This document shows, in pieces, positions 25,623-33,477 of a DNA stretch of 64,000 nucleotides (position 1 is its first letter; each line of letters opens with the position of its first letter). The stretch is from Synechococcus sp. MIT S9220 (GTDB lineage: Bacteria > Cyanobacteriota > Cyanobacteriia > PCC-6307 > Cyanobiaceae). The translations under genes were made by a program, and so were the position numbers. Under the pieces are notes generated by a model that was not told where the DNA came from, did not search any database, and saw only the letters and a program-made list of their open reading frames with translations. The stretch spans positions 248,001-312,000 of the forward strand of contig NZ_CP047958.1 of assembly GCF_014304815.1 (NCBI RefSeq). Direction: 5' to 3'.

Positions 25623-26674
25623 GCCACGTCTCCGAAGCTGAGGCCGATCGGATCGGTCTCCCGTTCGGCGGTGACTTCCACAAGAGCTGCTCCAACCGAG
25701 AGGCCCTGATCGCGCTGATTGAGATAGTCAGTGGCTCTTTGGCGCACCTCGCTGCGCACGAAGGCGTAGACATCCTCCGCGCCTGCACCTTTCCAGGCGT
25801 CGGGTGAGAAGCGCTCGATCGAGTCGGCGATCACGGCACCGGCATTGACCAATGGATCCGGCAGCACACGGATGCCGCGCCGACGCAGGTCGTCGGCGAG
25901 CTGAGTGCTCTGGAAGGGAGCATTGGCTGCTGGAACAACAGATTTGACCCTCAGGCCAGAGGCGATCTCAGCATTGATCAGACCTGAGATCGAGCAGGGC
26001 AGCAGCAGATCCAGCTTCAGCTCCCACCAGGGACAGTCCTGATGCAGAGGAGTGGCACCAGGGAAGCCTGCACGTTCTGGACTGAGATCCACGGTGAACA
26101 CTGTCCAGCCATGTTGAACCAACACGCGAGCCACGGTGCCGCCGACGGCGCCACAGCCATGCACCAGCGCGCGGCCGGGTTTCGCTTCAGCCAGGGTCGA
26201 TTCGAGCACGGCTTCAACGGCGCCGAGGGTGCCATGAGCCGTTGCTGCGCTGGCATCCACAGGACTGCCGACGGCTGCCAGCACGTGGGGAGTGAGCTCC
26301 GTCAGGCGCTCCATATCCTCCAGGCTGGTATTGAGATCACAGCCGGTGATCATGGCTCCGTCCAGAGACTCCAGAAGCTCTGCGGTAATGCTGATCAGTT
26401 CGTCCTTCACCGCCTCCGGTTCGGCGGCGCGCGCCACGATCTTGCCGCCGGCGAAACCGGTGCCATAGAGGTCGTGCTTGTGGGTCATCAGCCCGGCAAG
26501 TCTCTGTCCGTCAGCAATGCAGGCCTCATCGCTGGGGTAATTGAGGAGACGCAGGCCACCGTTGGCCGGGCGGCGCGCATCGGTGTTCTCGGCCACCACG
26601 AACACCGACAGATGCTCGGAGACATGTTCAGCTAGCACCGAGACATCCGGCGCGGGTCGTGTTGTGGTTGTCAT
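25619..26674 (-). CDS. Glu/Leu/Phe/Val dehydrogenase family protein
   Basis: A 351-residue NAD(P)-dependent amino acid dehydrogenase. G-L-R-L-L-N-Y and G-F-A-G-G-K-I-V carry the catalytic lysine region, C-D-L-N-T the aspartate, and H-G-C-G-A-V-G-G-T the dinucleotide fold. The family interconverts amino acids and 2-oxo acids; the substrate is not fixed by these motifs. Context (flavoenzyme, N-methyltransferase type, betaine transporter) suggests 2-deamination of lysine or a similar amino acid. ATG 26674 overlaps the methyltransferase stop; the longer frame to 26725 is unlikely. Confidence 0.88.
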   Translation of the reverse strand: MTTTTRPAPDVSVLAEHVSEHLSVFVVAENTDARRPANGGLRLLNYPSDEACIADGQRLAGLMTHKHDLYGTGFAGGKIVARAAEPEAVKDELISITAELLESLDGAMITGCDLNTSLEDMERLTELTPHVLAAVGSPVDASAATAHGTLGAVEAVLESTLAEAKPGRALVHGCGAVGGTVARVLVQHGWTVFTVDLSPERAGFPGATPLHQDCPWWELKLDLLLPCSISGLINAEIASGLRVKSVVPAANAPFQSTQLADDLRRRGIRVLPDPLVNAGAVIADSIERFSPDAWKGAGAEDVYAFVRSEVRQRATDYLNQRDQGLSVGAALVEVTAERETDPIGLSFGDVA

Positions 26675-27711
26675 CAGGCCACTTTCTCCATCATTTGGTG
26701 GTGCTCCACGTAATCCAGGCTCCACTCAGAAGGGGCGTCCGCGATGCGTTGCTTAAGGCGCTTGTACACCTCATCTGCCACGGCATCTCCAGCAGTGCTG
26801 GCAAAGCTGTGTCGGCTCCAGCTGCGGATCGTGGCCATCAGTCCAGCCGCGAACGCTGCCGTATCGCCGTTCTCCTCCCAGCGGCGGCGGTAAGGGCACT
26901 TGACGTACACCGTGCGCTCATCCACCAGACGCAGGCCATTGCGGTAAGGCGCCGAGCTCTGATCTTTCAGCGGCGCCATGAACTCCTCGGGTGACTTGTA
27001 GAAGTTCAGCACCGTTCCCTTGCGGTACTGCTCTTCAGTGATCACGCCTTCGTCAGCAAGGCTCTTCCAGATCTGATGCAGCTGGTCGTGCACGTTGCGG
27101 GTTTCACCGCCGTTGTGGCCGAGGTATCGACCCTCTCCGTCGCGAGACAGGTTCACCGTCAGCAGGCGTCCACCCACTTTCAGCTCTTTGCTGCGCAATT
27201 CCAGAACGTAAGTCCAGTCTTTGAGCGCCTGCGCCGTGAAACGCTTCAGAGCATCGGCATCACCGGATGCCAGCACGTGGGTATGGGTATTCAGCGGTCC
27301 TGGCGACTCGCTCAGCCAGTGCATCGCGGTGGCGGAAAAGCCAAAGCTCACCGTGTTGGGACCCACCGATGGCTCATAGAAGCTGCGGGCGCTTACCAAC
27401 ACGGTGGGCTTGGGAGTGCGCGGAATCTGCAGTGCCAGATTTTCAGCAAGGGCAACGTTGTCGTTGCTGGGCAGATCATTGCCGATCAGGGTGAGGTGGG
27501 CCTGGGGCTGGTTGGCATGCAGGCGATCCAGCACCTGGTGCCACAGACCCACGGCCGTGCCGCCATCGGCAGCTCCGTAATCGATCAGGACATGGCTGTC
27601 AGCGGCAGCAAGTTGGTCAACACAAGTCAGGGCCCAGTCTGAGGCGGCTTCGATGCAAAGCAGAGCGCCTTCAGTCTGTGCGCTGTAACCGGTGGTCATG
27701 GCGATGGCCAT
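26674..27711 (-). CDS. SABATH family S-adenosylmethionine-dependent methyltransferase
   Basis: A 345-residue protein of the SABATH family, best known from plants, where it methylates carboxyls (salicylate, jasmonate) or ring nitrogens (caffeine, trigonelline). Motifs: V-L-I-D-Y-G-A-A-D-G-G for SAM, N-D-L-P-S-N-D-N (plant N-D-L-P-G-N-D-F-N), and S-A-T-A-M-H-W-L-S (plant S-S-Y-S-L-H-W-L-S). It is the first gene of the four-gene minus-strand operon. Met at 27699 is an alternative start. It is probably not a housekeeping methyltransferase. Confidence 0.88.
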   Translation of the reverse strand: MAIAMTTGYSAQTEGALLCIEAASDWALTCVDQLAAADSHVLIDYGAADGGTAVGLWHQVLDRLHANQPQAHLTLIGNDLPSNDNVALAENLALQIPRTPKPTVLVSARSFYEPSVGPNTVSFGFSATAMHWLSESPGPLNTHTHVLASGDADALKRFTAQALKDWTYVLELRSKELKVGGRLLTVNLSRDGEGRYLGHNGGETRNVHDQLHQIWKSLADEGVITEEQYRKGTVLNFYKSPEEFMAPLKDQSSAPYRNGLRLVDERTVYVKCPYRRRWEENGDTAAFAAGLMATIRSWSRHSFASTAGDAVADEVYKRLKQRIADAPSEWSLDYVEHHQMMEKVA

Positions 27712-27788
27712 CGACCTCGTCAGCGACAGATCACACCGTACAGGAACTGTTTGTCAGCACCTCGTCACAATCCGTGCATTGGCGGGTT

Positions 27789-28376
27789 TCACTGCTGAGA
27801 AAGCAGTTGGCGCAGGCGTGGTTCCAGCAAGCTGAAAGCACGACCACGGTGACCGTGGGCTTTTTTCTCCTTCAGAGACATTTCCGCGAACGTTTTTTGT
27901 GTGCCTTCAACTTCAAAAATCGGGTCGTAACCGAAGCCCTGATCACCCCTCGGTGATCGAGTAATCCAACCCTTGCACTGGCCCTCCACTTCGAGCAACA
28001 CCGTGCCGTCCGGTGCCGCCATACAGAGGGCTGCACAGAAGCGGGCGGTGCGGTTGTCTTCAGATTCGAGCGCTTGCAGCAGTCGTGCGATCCGTTCTGG
28101 ATCGCTGGGTGCGTAGCGGGCGGAGTGAACACCTGGAGCTCCCTCCAGAGCATCCACGCTCAGACCGGAGTCGTCTGCAAGAGCCCACTCCCCGGTCTCT
28201 GCAGCCACGGCAAGCGCTTTGATGCGGGCGTTGGCGGTGAAGGTGCTACCGGTTTCCTCGATCTCTAACCCTTCAGGCTGTGCTTTCACAATCAGTGGTA
28301 GTCCGCTGAGGAGACCTTCGAATTCCCGCACCTTGCCGGAGTTGCCGCTGGCGATCACCAGGCTTTGCGTCTGCAT
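27789..28376 (-). CDS. rdgB: dITP/XTP pyrophosphatase (RdgB/HAM1)
   Basis: House-cleaning enzyme that hydrolyses deaminated purine nucleoside triphosphates. The 195-residue product shows S-G-N-S-G-K-V-R-E-F at the N-terminus, A-D-D-S-G-L-S-V-D-A-L-E-G-A-P-G with catalytic Asp, and G-F-G-Y-D-P-I-F. The ATG at 28376 is chosen since the conserved N-terminus begins there; it is 2 bases after the upstream phosphomutase stop. The two genes are one transcription unit. Confidence 0.95.
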   Translation of the reverse strand: MQTQSLVIASGNSGKVREFEGLLSGLPLIVKAQPEGLEIEETGSTFTANARIKALAVAAETGEWALADDSGLSVDALEGAPGVHSARYAPSDPERIARLLQALESEDNRTARFCAALCMAAPDGTVLLEVEGQCKGWITRSPRGDQGFGYDPIFEVEGTQKTFAEMSLKEKKAHGHRGRAFSLLEPRLRQLLSQQ

Positions 28377-28378
28377 GC

Positions 28379-29842
28379 TCAAGCGCTCTCGGCAAAGCTG
28401 CGGGCCCAGGCGAGCACGGCCTCTACACGATCGCTGTCGGGTGCTTCGCAATACAACCGGAGTAGGGGTTCAGTGCCGGAGAAGCGCAGCATCAACCAGT
28501 GGCTGGGTCCAAGCCTCAGTTTCACACCGTCCGTCGTGATCACTTCCGACACGGTCTGTCCTGCGACTTCAGCCGGAGGCTGGGTTGACAGCAGATGCTC
28601 CAGGCGTCGGCGGGACTCCATATCGGCCAGGCGCAGATCAAGCCTGTCGTAATGACTCGAACCTCCGCAGCGCAGACGCAGAGCCTGCATTCGAGCTCCC
28701 AGTGGCTTGCCGCCCTGAACGAGAGCCTCCAGCACGAGCATGGCTGCGAACAGTGCATCGCGTTCAGGCAGGTGCATGCCGAAGCCAACGCCTCCCGACT
28801 CCTCCCCGCCGATCAGCACCTCACCCGCCAGCATCTCGGCTGCGATGTATTTGAAGCCCACAGGAAGCTCCAGCACCTGCCGGCCATGGTCTTCCGCCAC
28901 CAGACGCATCAGGTCGGAGCCACTCACGGTTTTGACCACGGTTCCAGGCAATTGCCTTGCTCCGGCGAGGTGATCGATCAGCAGTGGCATCAGTTGCTGG
29001 GTGCTGCAGAAACAACCGTGCTCATCGACTGCTGCGATGCGGTCGCCATCACCGTCGAAGACCAGACCCACTGCTGGCTGCCCGTTTCGACTGGAAGCCT
29101 GAACCGCAGCAATCAGTTCCTGCAAGTGAGCAGCGAGCGGTTCCGGAGGACAGCCACCGAAGAGAGGATCACGCTGGCTGCGGATCTCGCAAACGAGGCC
29201 CTCGGCATCGGTTCCGAGCAAATCAGACACACAACCTGCCGCAGAGCCATGCATCGGGTCCACGATCACCCGCAGGCCCATGGCCTTCAGCCCAGAGCTG
29301 ATGGCGCCCAGATTCAGCTGGGTTCGCAGCCCCTCAAGGTGTTCGCTGCGGGCGTCAAAGCGTGGCAGCTCTCCCGCAACCGGCGCGTTGATGCTGCCTG
29401 CAGCCAATCGCCGCTCCACCGCGGCAGTGAACGTGCCGTCCACGGATCCGCCGAACGGTCCTTTGATCTTTAAACCCAACCATTCGGGCGGGTTATGGCT
29501 GGCCGTGATCACAAGGGCTCCCAGTGCCCGGCGCTGCACCACGGTCCAGCTGCATGCCGGTGTGGGAACAGGAGTGCTCGTGACTAGGGGTTCCAAGCCA
29601 ACCCCGCGTACGGAAGAAGCGATCGCCTCCGCAAGTTCCGGTGCCAGGAAACGTCGGTCGTAGCCGATCACCACCGTCTTGCTGTTGAGCTGATCCGGTG
29701 CTTGATGGGCGAGTTCCTGGGCCGCCGCTGCCGCCACCGGCAGCAACCGCTCCACGGTGATGTCCACCCCGAGGATTCCTCGCCATCCGTCGGTGCCGAA
29801 ACGGATCGGAGCTGCGCTCAGAGGGAGGGGAGCCGACGCCAT
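28379..29842 (-). CDS. Phosphoglucomutase/phosphomannomutase family protein
   Basis: A 487-residue alpha-D-phosphohexomutase. R-F-G-T-D-G-W-R-G opens domain 1; T-A-S-H-N-P carries the phosphoserine; D-G-D-G-D-R is the metal loop; G-G-E-E-S-G-G-V-G-F is the sugar-binding loop. It interconverts hexose 1- and 6-phosphates, feeding glycogen, sucrose and nucleotide sugars. The ATG at 29842 is chosen; another in-frame ATG lies 18 bases upstream. Confidence 0.92.
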   Translation of the reverse strand: MASAPLPLSAAPIRFGTDGWRGILGVDITVERLLPVAAAAAQELAHQAPDQLNSKTVVIGYDRRFLAPELAEAIASSVRGVGLEPLVTSTPVPTPACSWTVVQRRALGALVITASHNPPEWLGLKIKGPFGGSVDGTFTAAVERRLAAGSINAPVAGELPRFDARSEHLEGLRTQLNLGAISSGLKAMGLRVIVDPMHGSAAGCVSDLLGTDAEGLVCEIRSQRDPLFGGCPPEPLAAHLQELIAAVQASSRNGQPAVGLVFDGDGDRIAAVDEHGCFCSTQQLMPLLIDHLAGARQLPGTVVKTVSGSDLMRLVAEDHGRQVLELPVGFKYIAAEMLAGEVLIGGEESGGVGFGMHLPERDALFAAMLVLEALVQGGKPLGARMQALRLRCGGSSHYDRLDLRLADMESRRRLEHLLSTQPPAEVAGQTVSEVITTDGVKLRLGPSHWLMLRFSGTEPLLRLYCEAPDSDRVEAVLAWARSFAESA

Positions 29843-29895
29843 GGCATGCCTGCAGTCCATCTGGATTTAGCAGTTGGCCGCCTTAACCTCGGGCC

Positions 29896-31461
29896 ATGGG
29901 TGACACCCCTTCTGCTGACAAGCCACTCACCGACCGACTGCTGCGCAGCTGGTCCCGCTGCCGGCGTCGGGCCTGGCTCGATCGCCATGGTGATCAGGGC
30001 AAGAGGGTTTACACCGCCCATCGCACCCTCCAGCTTGATGATCAGCAACGCAGTTTTGTTGCGTTACTGCCGCACAAGCCTGGACATGGGCTCGCTGCCT
30101 GCGAGCGGGGTGAAGTCGGTGTGGTGGGACTGCGGCTGCGTGGACGCACTGCGGAGGGATACAGCATCGAGGCGCATCCAGCTCTGCTGCAGCGCCAGCC
30201 CGGACGCAGTCGCTGGGGTGATTACATGTATCGCCCCGTCTTGGCCAGGCAGGGGCGACGACTCACCAGGGAGCATCGACTGCAGCTGGCGTTGGCAGCT
30301 CGTCTGCTCGCTCTGTTTCAGGACGCTCCTGTCAAGGACGGGCTGGCTCTGGCGGGAGCAGGCCGCTACCTCGAGAAGGAAACTGTTGCTCTCGGTGAGT
30401 CCCTGCAGCGTCAGCTGGATGAGGCACTGCGCAAACTGGCATCTGATCTGGAGCGGGCCGAGCCACCTCCGCTTGCTTCTGATCGGCGTAAGTGTTCGTT
30501 GTGCAGCTGGCGAGGTGTGTGCAACGCCGAGGCCCGCCGGGTTGGACATCTCAGTGAGGTCAGTGGTATTGGCGCCAAGCGACGGGAGATGCTCCTCGAG
30601 CTGGGGATTGATGGCCTGAAAGCACTTGCTGATGCTGATCCGCATCGTCTGGCGGAGCAGCTGCAGCGATTTGGAGAGCAACACGGAGCCGTGGCGGCTC
30701 CCCTCGTAGCTCAGGCTCGAGCCCAGCGGGATGGGCAGGCGCAGGCTTTGGCCGATTCCTTCGCCTTGCCAGAACTAAGGAATGCGCCTGGGGTACTGCT
30801 CTATGACATCGAATCAGACCCGGATGCCCGTGATGACTTTCTGCATGGATTTGTCTGTCTACCCCGGGATCCCGACGGCTGCTGGGCTCTTGATCGAGCC
30901 AGTTATCACCCTCTGTTGATGCTGCAGGAGCATGGTGAGAGGCGTTGCTGGCAACGCATCAAGCGATTTTTGAACCGTTATGAGGGCTGGCCCGTCTTGC
31001 ACTACGGCGAGACGGAGTCACTGGCTTTGTGCAAGATGGCCCAACGCCAGGCCGTCAGTGATGAGGAACGACAGGCCCTGCGTTGCCGGCTGGTCGATGT
31101 GCATGCCCGCTTGCGCACTCACTGGCGACTTCCCCTCAATAGTTATGGGTTGAAGACAGTCGCCGATTGGCTTGGATTCAGCTGGAGTCAGGCTGGGGTG
31201 GATGGTGCAAGGGCGCTGCTCTGGTGGAGGCAGTGGCGTGGCACCGGACCGCAAGACCGTGGGCATGTCCAGGCTCTGCGCTGGATCTTCACCTACAACC
31301 GTGATGATGGCTTGGCTACCTGGGCGGTGGCTGCATGGATGCTCGAAGTTGACAGTCGCTCTCAGCCTCGAGCGGGCGGGTCGCAGAAGCCACTGGGTCG
31401 TGTGATGGAGACCTCGACACCACTGTCTCCCGCTTGCAGTGTTTCCGCGTCGAGCGCCTGA
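29896..31461 (+). CDS. RecB-like nuclease of the TM0106 family
   Basis: A 521-residue protein with a RecB-family nuclease part at the N-terminus, a cysteine cluster C-S-L-C-S-W-R-G-V-C (about 196-205) typical of iron-sulfur RecB-like nucleases, an HhH-like segment (S-G-I-G-A-K-R), and a C-terminal RNase H-fold exonuclease part beginning L-L-Y-D-I-E-S-D-P. Its role is undefined in the family; DNA repair or transposition defence is guessed. The final 100 bases overlap ygfZ on the other strand. Confidence 0.82.
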   Translation: MGDTPSADKPLTDRLLRSWSRCRRRAWLDRHGDQGKRVYTAHRTLQLDDQQRSFVALLPHKPGHGLAACERGEVGVVGLRLRGRTAEGYSIEAHPALLQRQPGRSRWGDYMYRPVLARQGRRLTREHRLQLALAARLLALFQDAPVKDGLALAGAGRYLEKETVALGESLQRQLDEALRKLASDLERAEPPPLASDRRKCSLCSWRGVCNAEARRVGHLSEVSGIGAKRREMLLELGIDGLKALADADPHRLAEQLQRFGEQHGAVAAPLVAQARAQRDGQAQALADSFALPELRNAPGVLLYDIESDPDARDDFLHGFVCLPRDPDGCWALDRASYHPLLMLQEHGERRCWQRIKRFLNRYEGWPVLHYGETESLALCKMAQRQAVSDEERQALRCRLVDVHARLRTHWRLPLNSYGLKTVADWLGFSWSQAGVDGARALLWWRQWRGTGPQDRGHVQALRWIFTYNRDDGLATWAVAAWMLEVDSRSQPRAGGSQKPLGRVMETSTPLSPACSVSASSA

Positions 31462-32219
31462 CGCCTGACCAGGGCGAGGCCGAAACTGCTCCCTGTTGCC
31501 GTGTCTTTGGAAACGCTGGTGATAATTCCGGCACGCGAGTCATTCAGCTTGAGCTGATCGCCGCTTGTCAGGACCTTTTGAATCTCAGAGGTGCTTCGCC
31601 AGCAACGCAGCTGCTGTTTCACACCACCCCGTGACGCCAGCTTGGCCACGGTTTCCTGTCCGAGATAACAGCCTTTGTTCAGCTCGACCCAATCGGACAA
31701 ACCCAGTTCAAAGGGATTGGTGTCGCCAGTGAGCTCCTGATCTCCCAGCGGCCAGCCCTGCTTGTTCCGCCAGCATTCCAGTTCTGTGGCGTTGCAGGCT
31801 CTGAGTTCTGCCCAGGAGGTCGGTGGCTCGCTGGCTTCACTCAGCCAGATCACCTGGGTGAAGTCGGGCGCCTTTCCAGCTTCAAGGCGTTGCATCCGGC
31901 GCTGCTGGCGCTGCTCTCCCAGCCGCACTTGGTCTGCGGGAAAGATCACCCGATCAAACCCGCCAGCGACGCTGCTGCTGTCTCCGTTGAGCACGAGCAC
32001 ATCGGCGCCAGCCGAATCCAGGCGAATTTCAAGCAGGGCCTGCACGCGGCCTGTGGCATTGAGCCAACAGGCCTGGATCAGATCGCCGTGGGTGGAGCCA
32101 TCCACCCTGGCGCTGGTCTGGCCATGCAGAAAGCTGCTGCATCCTTGGCCCTCAAGACGGATGAGGGGGAATCGCGCATCCCAGATCAATGCTGTTGCGT
32201 CCTGATCCCTGCTCATCAC
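31362..32219 (-). CDS. ygfZ: Folate-binding YgfZ/GcvT-like protein
   Basis: A 285-residue protein with the diagnostic motif [11 protein letters not shown]. YgfZ/IBA57 uses tetrahydrofolate and assists assembly or repair of some Fe-S enzymes. The N-terminal [11 protein letters not shown] is also characteristic. It overlaps the pyrE stop by 4 bases, so it is translationally coupled, and its 3' end overlaps the RecB-like gene by 100 bases. Confidence 0.92.
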   Translation of the reverse strand: MMSRDQDATALIWDARFPLIRLEGQGCSSFLHGQTSARVDGSTHGDLIQACWLNATGRVQALLEIRLDSAGADVLVLNGDSSSVAGGFDRVIFPADQVRLGEQRQQRRMQRLEAGKAPDFTQVIWLSEASEPPTSWAELRACNATELECWRNKQGWPLGDQELTGDTNPFELGLSDWVELNKGCYLGQETVAKLASRGGVKQQLRCWRSTSEIQKVLTSGDQLKLNDSRAGIITSVSKDTATGSSFGLALVRRQALDAETLQAGDSGVEVSITRPSGFCDPPARG

Positions 32220-32797
32220 TGTTCAAGCTCCTTGGCTCTGGCAGCCACCTCGCTCAGTCGAAACAAGCTGACCAGCTCCAAGCCCGCTTGATCCATGGTC
32301 TCCTGACCACCTTCTTCACGATCCACGATGGTGACCACGCGCCGAACGGAATATCCGGCTTCTTTCAGCTGGTTAACAGCCTGGATCGAGGACCCACCGG
32401 TCGTGACGACGTCCTCCAGCACCGTCACGAGGGCACCTGATGTAGGCAATGGGCCTTCCAGCCAGGCACCAGTGCCATGGCCTTTGGCCTGTTTGCGCAC
32501 AATCAGTGCATTCAGATCACGGCCCTCCTGCGCCGCTGCCATGGCCACCCCGCTCACCAGGGGATCGGCCCCAAGCGTGAGCCCTCCAACGGCCGCAGCA
32601 TCGTTGTCCACCAGGGCCAGCATGGCGGGACTGAGCAGCGCCAGGCCGCTGCCACTGAGGGCCACCGGTTTGCAATTCACATAGTGTTCGCTGCTGCGAC
32701 CCGATGCGAGGGTGAACTGCCCGTGCCGATAAGCCTCCCGGGCCAGTCGGTCCAGCAGGGCCTGGCGATCCATGGATGGGTCGGAATTGACGGGCAT
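32216..32797 (-). CDS. pyrE: Orotate phosphoribosyltransferase
   Basis: Pyrimidine synthesis enzyme, 193 residues. The PRPP-binding motif is [12 protein letters not shown], with [11 protein letters not shown] at the N-terminus and R-K-Q-A-K-G-H-G-T as the flexible loop. The pairing with ygfZ is a tight two-gene operon. Confidence 0.95.
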   Translation of the reverse strand: MPVNSDPSMDRQALLDRLAREAYRHGQFTLASGRSSEHYVNCKPVALSGSGLALLSPAMLALVDNDAAAVGGLTLGADPLVSGVAMAAAQEGRDLNALIVRKQAKGHGTGAWLEGPLPTSGALVTVLEDVVTTGGSSIQAVNQLKEAGYSVRRVVTIVDREEGGQETMDQAGLELVSLFRLSEVAARAKELEQ

Positions 32798-32829
32798 GGG
32801 GCTGGTGCTTCGCGGATCCTCTGCCTAGT

Positions 32830-33378
32830 TTGCGCTCAGTGGTGCCTCCTCCCTTGGACAGGCTTCGATTCAGAACTTTGCTTCTGCTTCTGTCACTGAG
32901 TTCGTTTCAGGCAGCTGCAGTGGCTCGACCGGTGGTCTGCTCCACCACATTGGAGGCTCCTTCGACTGCGATCTCTGCAGGAGATGTGACTCCATCTCCG
33001 GTTGAGGTCACCCGTTGCGGGCCGGTGCAGAGCACTTCAGCCTTGATGGAAGAGCGCTTCTACAGCTGGACAGCTCCTTATGCCAGCGGTGTGGATCTCC
33101 TGCACCAGGTCACGGACCTGCTGGGTATTGCAGTTGCCGGGCCTCAGGGCAACCGCTTCATGGGATTCGGTTTCCCTGATCAGACGATTATTTGGGACGG
33201 GACTGCTATCGAGAACACCTACACGATGCTGCTTGAGGATCAGAGTGATCCGATTCCCTGGCGCACGGTTGATATTCCCAATGGCTTCAGTGGCAGCCTT
33301 GCCGAAGACATTGGCAGCCCATCCCCTGATCTCATTCAGGACGAGGATGCCTTTCAGCCGGTGCGTGCCCTGTGGTAA
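32830..33378 (+). CDS. Secreted protein of unknown function
   Basis: A hydrophobic segment (L-L-L-L-L-S-L-S-S-F-Q-A-A-A-V-A) followed by mature sequence suggests a signal peptide. The mature part is short (about 150 residues), with two cysteines that could pair and a central region rich in Phe, Pro and Asp. Start is uncertain: TTG 32830 or GTG 32839/32842. I recognise no domain. It ends 13 bases before the CAU tRNA. Confidence 0.6.
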   Translation: MRSVVPPPLDRLRFRTLLLLLSLSSFQAAAVARPVVCSTTLEAPSTAISAGDVTPSPVEVTRCGPVQSTSALMEERFYSWTAPYASGVDLLHQVTDLLGIAVAGPQGNRFMGFGFPDQTIIWDGTAIENTYTMLLEDQSDPIPWRTVDIPNGFSGSLAEDIGSPSPDLIQDEDAFQPVRALW

Positions 33379-33391
33379 ATCCACGGATCAG

Positions 33392-33464
33392 GGGGGTCTA
33401 GCAATCTGGTGAATGCAGCGAACTCATAATTCGCCTAAGGCGGGTTCGATCCCCGCGACCCCCA
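33392..33464 (+). tRNA. tRNA with CAU anticodon (Ile2 or elongator Met)
   Basis: A complete 73-nt cloverleaf: acceptor GGGGGTC/GACCCCC, D-arm GCA/TGC, anticodon stem GCGAA/TTCGC with loop CTCATAA, and T-arm GCGGG-TTCGATC-CCCGC. CCA is not encoded. The anticodon stem and loop resemble plastid trnI-CAU, so lysidine-modified tRNA-Ile is favoured over elongator Met. It is not the initiator, which would have GGG/CCC pairs in the anticodon stem. Confidence 0.9.
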
Positions 33465-33477
33465 TCGTTTGGTTCCA

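Noticed and set aside
28595-29473. 292-residue plus-strand frame opposite the phosphohexomutase
   Set aside because: Antisense to a protein with all catalytic motifs; no fold or signal of its own.
33392-33464. tRNA as an integration site for a genomic island
   Set aside because: No integrase gene or repeated 3' tRNA fragment was seen on either side; the neighbours are ordinary core genes.
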